DNA from: Streptomyces sp. NBC_00259
GTDB lineage: Bacteria > Actinomycetota > Actinomycetes > Streptomycetales > Streptomycetaceae
Assembly: GCF_036181745.1 (NCBI RefSeq)
Contig: NZ_CP108080.1
Span: forward strand, 248,001 to 312,000
Length of the DNA: 64,000 nucleotides
Direction of reading: 5' to 3'
Part shown: piece after piece, positions 53,201 through 60,544 of the stretch
How positions within the stretch are numbered: the first letter of the stretch is position 1
How the letters are laid out: the number at the start of each line of letters is the position of its first letter
Made by a program: the position numbers and the translations under genes
The notes under the pieces: generated by a model
Told to the model about the DNA's origin: nothing
Seen by the model: only the letters and a program-made list of their open reading frames with translations
Databases searched by the model: none

Positions 53201-54766
53201 TCACCGCCCCAGTGCCGCCATCGCCGCGTTGTGGCCCGGGATGCCGCTCACGCCGCCGCCCCGCACCGCGCCCGCCCCGCACAGCAGCACGTTCGCGTGG
53301 GCGGTCTCCACACCCCAGCGGCCCGTCGAGTCGTCCGCGTAGGGGAAGGCCAGGTCGCGGTGGAAGATGTGCCCGCCGGGCAGCCGCAGGTCGCGCTCCA
53401 GGTCCAGCGGGGTCTTGGCCTCGATGCAGGGCTGTCCTGCCTCGTCGAGTGCGAGGCAGTCGGTGATCGGCTCGTCCAGGTGGGCGTCGAGTTCGGCGAG
53501 GGTGGCCTTGAGCAGCGCGTCGCGGGTCGCGTCCGGAGCGGCGGCGAACAGCCGGGCCGGGGTGTGGAGCCCGAAGAGCGTCAGCGTCTGATAGCCCTGG
53601 GCGGCGAGTTCGGGCCCGAGGATGGACGGGTCGGTCAGGGAATGGCAGTAGATCTCCGACGGCGGGGCCTCCGGGAGGCGGCCGGACGCGGCCTGGGCGT
53701 ACGCCGTCGCCAACTGGCCGTAGCCCTCGGCGATGTGGAACGTGCCGGAGAACGCCCGGCGCGGGTCGACGGCGTGGTCGCGGAGCCGTGGCAGCCGGCG
53801 CAGCAGCATGTTGACCTTGAGCTGGGCGCCCTCCGCCGGCGGCGGGGGCTCCTCGCCGAGCAGGGCGGACAGGGCCTGCGGCGAGGCGTTGACCAGGACC
53901 TTGCGCGCGGCGACCGTGCCTTCGCCGTCGTCCGTGCGGAAGGCGACCTCCGCGGTCTCCCCGTCCGTCTCGATCCGGATCGCCTCATGACCGGTGGCGA
54001 TCTCGGCGCCCGCTCCGCGCGCGGCGCCGGCGAGCGCGTCGGTCAGCGCCCCCATGCCGCCGACGGGGACGTCCCAGTCGCCGGTGCCGCCGCCGATGAC
54101 GTGGTAGAGGAAGCAGCGGTTCTGCACCAGGGACGGGTCGTGGGCGTCCGCGAACGTGCCGATGAGCGCGTCGGTCAGGACGACCCCGCGGACGAGGTCG
54201 TGGCTGAAGTTCTCCTCGATCGCGGTGCCGATCGGCTCCTCGAACAGCATGCGCCACGCCGTCTCGTCACCGACCCGCTCGCGCAGTTCGTCGCGTGTCG
54301 GCAGCGGCTCGGTCAGCGTCGGGAAGATCCGCTCCGCGAGGCGCCCGGTCATGCCGTAGAACGCCTCCCACGCCTCGTACTCCCGGTCGGAGCCGGTGAG
54401 GTCCGCGAACGACTCACGGGTACGGTCCCCGCCGACCAGCAGCCCGGTCGCGCGGCCGTCGCGCACGAGCGGGGTGTACGAGGACACGGTCCGCTTGCGC
54501 ACCGAGAACGAGAGGCCGAGGTCGCGGACGATCCGCTGGGGCAGCAGGGAGACCAGGTACGAGTAGCGGGACAGACGGGCGTCGACCCCGGCGAACGGGC
54601 GGGTGGAGACGGCCGCTCCCCCGGTGTTCCCGAGGCGCTCCAGAACGAGGACGGAACGGCCCGCCCGGGCGAGATAGGCGGCTGCGACGAGTCCGTTGTG
54701 GCCGCCGCCGACGATGACGGCGTCGTACACGGAGCGGCTGAAGGTTTCGGCAGAGGCTGCTGGCAT
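53201..54766 (-). CDS. phytoene-dehydrogenase-like FAD oxidoreductase
   Basis: The 521-residue flavoprotein has the N-terminal dinucleotide fold YDAVIVGGGHNGLVAAAYLARAGRSVLVLE, then GGAAVSTRPF. The C-terminal FAD motif is LCGAGAVRGGGVSGIPGHNAAMAAL. This is the layout of carotenoid desaturase and ketolase relatives, but no crt genes are near, so the substrate is open. The start is uncertain. ATG 54766 has GAAGAGG only one base away, which is too close, while a GTG at 54781 in the same frame would add five codons including a TTA. Codons after 54766 are beyond doubt. It is separate from the DUF2252 gene. Confidence 0.88.
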   Translation of the reverse strand: MPAASAETFSRSVYDAVIVGGGHNGLVAAAYLARAGRSVLVLERLGNTGGAAVSTRPFAGVDARLSRYSYLVSLLPQRIVRDLGLSFSVRKRTVSSYTPLVRDGRATGLLVGGDRTRESFADLTGSDREYEAWEAFYGMTGRLAERIFPTLTEPLPTRDELRERVGDETAWRMLFEEPIGTAIEENFSHDLVRGVVLTDALIGTFADAHDPSLVQNRCFLYHVIGGGTGDWDVPVGGMGALTDALAGAARGAGAEIATGHEAIRIETDGETAEVAFRTDDGEGTVAARKVLVNASPQALSALLGEEPPPPAEGAQLKVNMLLRRLPRLRDHAVDPRRAFSGTFHIAEGYGQLATAYAQAASGRLPEAPPSEIYCHSLTDPSILGPELAAQGYQTLTLFGLHTPARLFAAAPDATRDALLKATLAELDAHLDEPITDCLALDEAGQPCIEAKTPLDLERDLRLPGGHIFHRDLAFPYADDSTGRWGVETAHANVLLCGAGAVRGGGVSGIPGHNAAMAALGR

Positions 54767-54827
54767 GCCTCTTCGTAACACGCGAAGATCGCCCCGGACC
54801 AGAGGTGCGGCCGCGGCGGTGCCCGTC

Positions 54828-56165
54828 TCAGGTGACGGTGGCGGCCTCTATCGCGCCCGACGCTATCGCCGCCTGAAGCGCCGCGTGGTCCTCCACGGTC
54901 CGGTCCGCGTAGGCGAGCGCGAAGGCGGCCATGGCCCGGTCGAAGGTGTCGGAGCCGCCCAGATACGCGGCGATCGCGATCCGGTCGCCGGACCGGGCGT
55001 GGGCACGGGCCAGCGCCCTGCCGCACAGCGCCGCGTAGTCGCGCAGCAGCGCCGGGGACATCGTGGCGATGTCGGCGGAGCCCTTCATGTCGCGCAGCTG
55101 CCGCCAGTAGAAGTGCCGGCCCTGCGGACCGCTCACCCAGCCGAGGAAGATGTCGCTGGCAGCCTGGAGCAGCCGCTGGCCGGCGACGACCCGCTGGCCC
55201 TGGTGACGGTAGGCCGACTTCGGCAGATGGGGTTCGAGGACGGACCGCTGGGCCTGCTTGATCTGCAGGAACAGCGGATCCTCGTCGTCCCGGCCGGTCA
55301 TCAGCGCCACGAAGCAACGGGTGCCGACGCTGCCCACCCCGACGACCTTGCGGGCCGCCTCGACGAACCGGTACCGGTCCAGCAGGACCCTCCGGTCCTC
55401 GGGCAGCGTGCTGCGGTAGTCGCTGAGGATCTTCCGTACGGCCGCCGCGTCGATGTCCGGCGCCGCTTCGAGCAGCGGCGGGTCGTGGACGATGCGGCGA
55501 TGTCCGTCGACGGTCTCGGTGAGCTTGTCCACCGCCTGGAGGCTGGTGCGGCGCCGGGCCTTCTCCAGCTGGGAGTGGAAGCGCTCGCGGTCCATCTTCC
55601 GCACCAGCGGCACGATGTCCTCGGTGGTGATCCGCTCGTACCAGACGTCGAGTTCACCGAGGCCCGCGAGGCGGCGCATGGACAGCCGGTACGACTCCGC
55701 CGCGGCCCGCGCGGCCTGCCAGGCCCGCGCGTCCGGCTGACCGTTGTCGCGCCCGGCCACGGCCACGCTCGCGACCAGTCGTTTCACATCCCATTCGAAG
55801 GGGCCCGGCAGCGTCTCGTCGAAGTCGTTGAGGTCGAACAGGAGCGCGCGTTCCGGTGAGGCGAAGACGCCGAAGTTCAGCAGATGGGCGTCGCCGCAGA
55901 GCTGCACGGTGAGTCCCGTCTGCTGCTGTCCGGCAAGATCGGCGGCCATCACTGCCGGAGCGCCCCGCAGATACGTGAACGGCGAGACCGCCATCCGGCC
56001 GTAGCGGATGGGCACCAGGTCCGGCTCCCGGCTCTTGGCCTGCGCCTCGAGGACGGCGAGCGGTTCCGGCCGGCCGGCGGCGGGGATCCAGCGGCCGTGC
56101 GAGGTGCGCGGCGCCTGTTTGCGCGCGGCGCGACCGCGCCGTATCTCTTCGGCCAGGTCCGTCAT
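54828..56165 (-). CDS. DUF2252 protein (kinase-like fold)
   Basis: The 445-residue protein has the DUF2252 landmarks: RYGRMAVSPFTYLRGAPAVMAADLA, LCGDAHLLNFGVFASPERALLFDLNDFDET and WDVKRLVASVAVA. The CGDAHLLNFG and FDLNDFD segments resemble the catalytic HGDxxxxN and metal-binding DFD motifs of phosphotransferases, so a kinase activity is plausible but unproven. Later segments include GVGSVGTRCFVALMTG and the C-terminal RALARAHARSGD. No signal peptide is visible. It begins with ATG at 56165 and lies 60 bases upstream of the flavoprotein. Confidence 0.92.
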   Translation of the reverse strand: MTDLAEEIRRGRAARKQAPRTSHGRWIPAAGRPEPLAVLEAQAKSREPDLVPIRYGRMAVSPFTYLRGAPAVMAADLAGQQQTGLTVQLCGDAHLLNFGVFASPERALLFDLNDFDETLPGPFEWDVKRLVASVAVAGRDNGQPDARAWQAARAAAESYRLSMRRLAGLGELDVWYERITTEDIVPLVRKMDRERFHSQLEKARRRTSLQAVDKLTETVDGHRRIVHDPPLLEAAPDIDAAAVRKILSDYRSTLPEDRRVLLDRYRFVEAARKVVGVGSVGTRCFVALMTGRDDEDPLFLQIKQAQRSVLEPHLPKSAYRHQGQRVVAGQRLLQAASDIFLGWVSGPQGRHFYWRQLRDMKGSADIATMSPALLRDYAALCGRALARAHARSGDRIAIAAYLGGSDTFDRAMAAFALAYADRTVEDHAALQAAIASGAIEAATVT

Positions 56166-56260
56166 GGTGACAGTGTGCGGGCGGGCCGGGCACCGCGACA
56201 GGGCCGAATGGACCGTTCGGGTGAGGCCGCACCCGCGAGGAGGCCGCCGGCCCGCGGTGG

Positions 56261-56382
56261 CCGGCGCCGGCGTGGCTCAGCGGCCCCGGCTGTCCCGCTG
56301 CTGGCGCAGGGCGGCCACCCGCCGGCGCCGGCGTGGCTCAGCGGCCCCGGCTGCCCCGCTGCTGGCGCAGGGCGGCCACCCG
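56261..56382. repeat. 61-base tandem duplication at the 3' end of the kinase gene
   Basis: The block 56322-56382, which holds the last 15 codons and stop of the kinase gene, is repeated at 56261-56321 with one substitution (TGTCCC versus TGCCCC). The extra copy would encode the same end with Asp in place of Gly. It lies in the 172-base gap before DUF2252. Confidence 0.85.
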
Positions 56383-58584
56383 CCGGTACAGCTCGACCGC
56401 CTCGCCGCCCCGGCCGAGCTGCTCCAGGCAGTGGGCCTCGTCGTTGCGGCTGGCCAGCGAATCGGGGTGGTCGGCGCCGAGGACGCGCTCGCGGGCCTCG
56501 GCGACCTGGCGGTAGACCGCGAGGGCGTCGCCCCAGCGACCGAGCCAGCCCAGGCCGACGGCGATCTCGCGGCGGCTGACGAGGGTGTCCGGATGGTCGG
56601 GGCCCAGCACCCGCTCGCGGATCCCGCAGACGTCGCGGGCCTCGGCCAGCGCCTCCTCCCAGCGGGCGAGCCGCCCCAGGTTGACTCCGACGCCGTGGCG
56701 GGCGCGCAGGGTCTCGGCGTCGCCGGGGCCGTGGACCCGGGTGCGGTCGTCGACGAGGGCCCGGTACAGCTCCAGGGCCTCGGCGCTGCGCCCGAGGCGA
56801 CCGAGGCTGATGCCGACCTCGTAGCGCGCGGAGAGCGTGTCGGGGTGGTCGGGTCCGAGCGTCTGTGCGCGGCCGGCCGCGACCTCCCGGTAGGTCGCCA
56901 GGGCTTCGGTCCACCGGCCCAGCTGTCCGAGCGCGTACGCGACCTCGTAGCGGGTCACCAGGGTGTCGGGGTGCCCAGCCCCGAGCACCCGGGCACGGGC
57001 CGTGGCGACCTCGTCCGCCATGCGGTAGGAGTCCTCCAGCCGGCCGAGCCGGCTCAGGTTGAAGGCGAGGTTGTGGCGGCAGCGCAGGGTGTCGGGGTGC
57101 TCGGGGCCCACGGTCCGCATCCGGGAGGCGAGCACCGACGTGTACACCTGGTGCGCGTCGAAGTGACGGCCGAGCTGGCCGAGGACGTACGCCGTCTCCT
57201 GGCGCGCGGCGAGGGTCTCCGGGTGGTCGGCGCCCATGGTGCGTTCGCGGCCTTCGGCGACGCGGCCGAACTCGCGGAGCGCGTCCGCCGTGCGGCCGGT
57301 CCTGCTGAGGGTGAAGCCGACCTCGTAACGGCTGGCGAGGGTGTCGGGATGGTCGGGTCCGAGGGCATGCTCGCGCTCGGCGGCGACTGCGCGGTGCACC
57401 TCGCCGGCCTCCTCCCAGCGGCCGAGCCGCCCGAGGCTGAGGCCGGCGTTGTGCCGGCTGGTGAGGACGGCGAGCAGCTCGGGCGAGGGGGTGGGGCGTT
57501 CCGGGCGGGGCGGCTGCACCAGGACGGGGTCGTGGAGCCGCACGCCCGTGGTCCACTCGCCGGTGAGGCCCGCGGTGTGGTCGGGCGGCACGGCGCTGAG
57601 AGCGGAGACGCCGGCCGCCTTGTGACCGGTGGTCATGCCGCGGGTCCAGGACGGCAGCCCGCGCTCGCCCGACCGCGGGTGCGGGACCTGCGGCGGGACC
57701 GCCGGGTTCACGGGAGCGGGTGCGCCGGGCGCGGTGCGGACGGCGGCGGTGATCCTGCGGCGCAGGTCCTTGGCGTCCTGCGGACGGTCCTCGGGGGTCT
57801 TGGCGAGGAGGTCGAGGACGATCCGGTCGATGAAGCCGGGCAGTTCGGGGCGGTGGGTGCGGAGCGGCTCGGGCGGGGTGTCGCGGTGTCCGACGAGGAC
57901 GCCCCAGGCGTCGTCGAGGTCGAACGGCGGGACGCCGGTGGCGATCTCGTACAGCACACAGCCCAGCGAGTAGAGGTCGCTGCGGTGGTCGACGTGGCCG
58001 CCGCCGATCTGCTCGGGCGACATGTAGTGCGGGGTGCCCATGGCGATGCCGGTGCCGGTCAGCCGGGAGGTGAACCCGATGTCGTGGCCGAGGCGGGCGA
58101 TGCCGAAGTCGCAGATCTTCACGGTGCCGTCGGTCAGCCGCATGATGTTGGCGGGTTTCAGGTCGCGGTGGACGATGCTCTGTTCATGGGTGTAGGCGAG
58201 GGCGTCGGCGACCTGCTCCGCGATGTCGACGACATCGGACACCGGCAGCGGGTGCTGCTTGTTGTCCTCCAGCAGCTGGCTGAGGTTGCGGCCTTCGAGG
58301 AGCTCCATCACCAGGTAGAGCACGCCCTCGTCCTCACCGAAGTCATGGACGACCGTGACTCCCCGGTGCTGGAGTGCGGCGGCGACCCGGGCTTCTCGGC
58401 GGAAGCGTTCACGCAGGACCCGGATGAAGGTCTGGTCGTGCTGTGGTCCCAGTGGTTTGAGGCACTTGACCGCGACGTGCCGCCCCAGCGACTCGTCGCG
58501 GGCCTGCCACACCTCGCCCATGCCGCCCCGGCCGATCAGATCCATCAGCCGGTACCGGCCGTGGATCAGCCTGGTGTCCGCCAT
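56338..58584 (-). CDS. Ser/Thr protein kinase with C-terminal TPR array
   Basis: The protein has 748 residues. Residues 9-285 form a Hanks-type kinase: GRGGMGEV glycine loop (18-25), Lys40 in AVKCLK, HRDLKPAN with catalytic Asp141, DFG at 159-161 and GTPHYMSPEQ. A Pro-rich linker follows. From about residue 370 to the end there are nine TPRs with a 42-residue period, consensus GPDHPDTLASRYEVGxxLGR then LGRWEEALAxYRxVAxxR, as in kinesin-light-chain-type repeats. There is no membrane helix and no PASTA domain, so it is probably cytosolic, with the TPRs recruiting partners. Its terminal codons are duplicated downstream. Confidence 0.93.
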   Translation of the reverse strand: MADTRLIHGRYRLMDLIGRGGMGEVWQARDESLGRHVAVKCLKPLGPQHDQTFIRVLRERFRREARVAAALQHRGVTVVHDFGEDEGVLYLVMELLEGRNLSQLLEDNKQHPLPVSDVVDIAEQVADALAYTHEQSIVHRDLKPANIMRLTDGTVKICDFGIARLGHDIGFTSRLTGTGIAMGTPHYMSPEQIGGGHVDHRSDLYSLGCVLYEIATGVPPFDLDDAWGVLVGHRDTPPEPLRTHRPELPGFIDRIVLDLLAKTPEDRPQDAKDLRRRITAAVRTAPGAPAPVNPAVPPQVPHPRSGERGLPSWTRGMTTGHKAAGVSALSAVPPDHTAGLTGEWTTGVRLHDPVLVQPPRPERPTPSPELLAVLTSRHNAGLSLGRLGRWEEAGEVHRAVAAEREHALGPDHPDTLASRYEVGFTLSRTGRTADALREFGRVAEGRERTMGADHPETLAARQETAYVLGQLGRHFDAHQVYTSVLASRMRTVGPEHPDTLRCRHNLAFNLSRLGRLEDSYRMADEVATARARVLGAGHPDTLVTRYEVAYALGQLGRWTEALATYREVAAGRAQTLGPDHPDTLSARYEVGISLGRLGRSAEALELYRALVDDRTRVHGPGDAETLRARHGVGVNLGRLARWEEALAEARDVCGIRERVLGPDHPDTLVSRREIAVGLGWLGRWGDALAVYRQVAEARERVLGADHPDSLASRNDEAHCLEQLGRGGEAVELYRRVAALRQQRGSRGR

Positions 58585-58610
58585 CGCGTGCCGTCGCCCC
58601 CGTCGCTTCG

Positions 58611-59471
58611 CTACGCCCTCCCCGGCCCGTCCAGTATGGCCGCCTGTCTGCGTAGTTTGTACGGTGCGGGGCGGCTCCCGGGGCCGAGTCGGGCCATCGC
58701 CTTCAAGATGTGACCTGGCGGCAGCTGCCAGCGCAGCCGTGCGGGAACGCAGCGCAGGGCCTTGCCCGTGGCGGCGAGCCGGCGGGTCACGCGCTCCTGC
58801 GGGGGCGCCGGGCGGCCGTACAGCTCGTGGGCGTACGGAGGCAGCGCGTCGTACGCGAGCGTCGCGACGCGCCGCCAGAGCAGGTCCCGCGCCGGGACGA
58901 GAAGCGTGTGAACCGGCGGGCTGCGCAGGAAGTCGTCGACGACGCGGGCGTCCGCGCCGGCTTCGAGTGCGGGGCGTACGGCGCTGAAGTAGTCGGCGAG
59001 TGCGGCTCTGGAGGCGGGGACCTCGGCCGGTTCGAGTCCCACGAGGCGGGCGCTGACGCGGTGTTCGTCGATGTACCGGTCCGCCTGGGCGTCGCTGAGT
59101 GGGAAGCCGGAGCGGCGCAGGACGGCGAGGTAGGAGTCCACCTCGGCGCAGTGCACCCAGAGCAGCAGCTCGGGTTCGTCCACGCCGAGAAGCCGGTGGA
59201 CCTTGCGGACGCGTGCCCCGGCCTTCTCGGCCGCCTCGGTGGTGCCGTACGAGAGGGTGCCGACGAAGTTCGCGGTGCGCAGCAGCCGGCCCCAGGCGTC
59301 CTTACGGAAGTCACTGTTGATCATGACGCCGCGGACGGCGCGCGGGTGCAGGGCCTGGAGGTAGAGCGCGCGGACACCGGCGACCCACATCATCGGGTCG
59401 CCGTGCATCTGCCAGGTGACCGAACCGGGGCCGAACAGGCCCGGGTCCCGGTCCTCGGTGACGGCGCTCAT
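58611..59471 (-). CDS. MpaB-type oxygenase (DUF2236)
   Basis: The 286-residue protein has the DUF2236 pattern: FGPGSVTWQMHGDPMMWVAGVRALYLQALHPRAVRGVM near the start (HGD and LQALHP are conserved), followed by FVGTLSYGTTEAAEKAGARVRKVHRLLGV and LLWVHCAEVDSYLAV. Relatives include latex-clearing proteins and MpaB, where conserved His residues bind haem. The reaction is unknown here. It lies 26 bases upstream of the kinase gene in the same direction and may be co-transcribed with it. The ATG at 59471 is the only start at the fold border. Confidence 0.88.
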   Translation of the reverse strand: MSAVTEDRDPGLFGPGSVTWQMHGDPMMWVAGVRALYLQALHPRAVRGVMINSDFRKDAWGRLLRTANFVGTLSYGTTEAAEKAGARVRKVHRLLGVDEPELLLWVHCAEVDSYLAVLRRSGFPLSDAQADRYIDEHRVSARLVGLEPAEVPASRAALADYFSAVRPALEAGADARVVDDFLRSPPVHTLLVPARDLLWRRVATLAYDALPPYAHELYGRPAPPQERVTRRLAATGKALRCVPARLRWQLPPGHILKAMARLGPGSRPAPYKLRRQAAILDGPGRA

Positions 59472-59506
59472 GTCTCGACGTCGTGCCTCACAGCTCCGGT
59501 TCCCAC

Positions 59507-59533
59507 CAACGTACAGGCCTCAACGTACAGGCC
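59507..59533. repeat. short tandem repeat CAACGTACAGGCC
   Basis: A 14-base unit (CAACGTACAGGCCT) occurs twice in succession, the second lacking its last base, in the 95-base gap before the oxygenase gene. No function is evident. Confidence 0.6.
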
Positions 59534-59566
59534 GTACCGCCACGTGTTCGAGTGCGCGCGTCCCTG

Positions 59567-60541
59567 TCAGGGCAGCGTCCAGATCTGGGTCGTGACGACG
59601 AAGAAGAAGGCCACCCAGAACAGCATCGCCACGGCGACGATGCCGAGGCCGACGCGGTTGGACCTCGCCGCCGGTTCTTCGGGCGACGGCCGCAGCCACC
59701 GCTTGAGCAGCGGGTTCACGTAGTAGGGCATCGTGAGGAAGCTCATGGCGAAGCTGGAGAACAGGTTGCCCACGAGCAGCCCGAGCCAGAGCGGCATGTT
59801 CAGCGGTGCCAGGGCGAGCGCGAGCAGCACGACGGTCGGGTACAGGCCGACCCAGACCGCGATGGCGGTCTTGGTCTCCGAGGGTGGCGGCGCTTCCCTG
59901 CCGTTGTCCCTGAAGGCGAACCAGCTGCCGAACGAGTTGTCGATCGTGCGCATCCTGAAGTCGTTGAACTTCGTGCCTTCGGCGAGGATCTCCTTCCGCC
60001 TGGCCGACGTCAGCCAGGAATTGAGGTGCTCGGCGTTGTCGAAGCGGTACAGCGTGGTCCATTCGTCCTGGAGCCCCTCGACCGGCCGGAAGATCTCCGT
60101 TCCGCGAAAGCCCTCGAATGTGCTCTTCTCCTGGCTCATGCGGCTCTGCCAGTCGAGGAAGTCGTCCACGTGGTTCGGGTGGACGCGATGGGTGACCATC
60201 ACGGTCACCAGCGGATCCTCCCTCGGCCGTGTGCCGCCGGTGACGACCTGCTGCGTCGCGGGACCGTCGAAGTAGTTTCTGCCGGTTTCCAGAAGACTCT
60301 GCCGGGTCGCGCTGTTGATCCACACCTGCAGATGGGCTGTCGAGTCGAATCGGTACACGACGACCCAGTCGGACTGCAGGGATGTCGGCGGGGAGATCTC
60401 GGCACCCAGGAACCCGGTGTACTCGGCGGCGACGGCGTTGACGGTCTCCTGCCACGTCTCGAACTCCCGCTCATGTCCGGGCAGGACCTTCTGGCCGATG
60501 ATCGCCGTCGCCGTGGCGTCTCCGAGCCTTTCGGTGCCCAT
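59567..60541 (-). CDS. membrane protein with two antibiotic-biosynthesis-monooxygenase (ABM) domains
   Basis: The 324-residue protein has two ABM-type ferredoxin-like domains. Domain 1 (residues 10-100) shows AIIGQKVLPGHEREFETWQETV and WVVVYRFDSTAHLQVWINSA. Domain 2 (110-200) shows TVMVTHRVHPNHVDDFLDWQSRM and WTTLYRFDNAEHLNSWL. About three transmembrane helices follow (AIAVWVGLYPTVVLLALALA, LWLGLLVGNLFSSFAMSF, GLGIVAVAMLFWVAFFF). ABM domains bind or oxidise aromatic substrates or haem. It starts three bases after the fused molybdoenzyme gene, so it may be a membrane docking partner. Confidence 0.88.
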   Translation of the reverse strand: MGTERLGDATATAIIGQKVLPGHEREFETWQETVNAVAAEYTGFLGAEISPPTSLQSDWVVVYRFDSTAHLQVWINSATRQSLLETGRNYFDGPATQQVVTGGTRPREDPLVTVMVTHRVHPNHVDDFLDWQSRMSQEKSTFEGFRGTEIFRPVEGLQDEWTTLYRFDNAEHLNSWLTSARRKEILAEGTKFNDFRMRTIDNSFGSWFAFRDNGREAPPPSETKTAIAVWVGLYPTVVLLALALAPLNMPLWLGLLVGNLFSSFAMSFLTMPYYVNPLLKRWLRPSPEEPAARSNRVGLGIVAVAMLFWVAFFFVVTTQIWTLP

Positions 60542-60544
60542 GGC

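Noticed and set aside
56008..58713. A 901-codon open frame on the plus strand opposite the kinase gene
   Set aside because: It is the shadow of the GC-rich TPR kinase gene. The minus strand has clear kinase and TPR motifs, and the plus frame has none.
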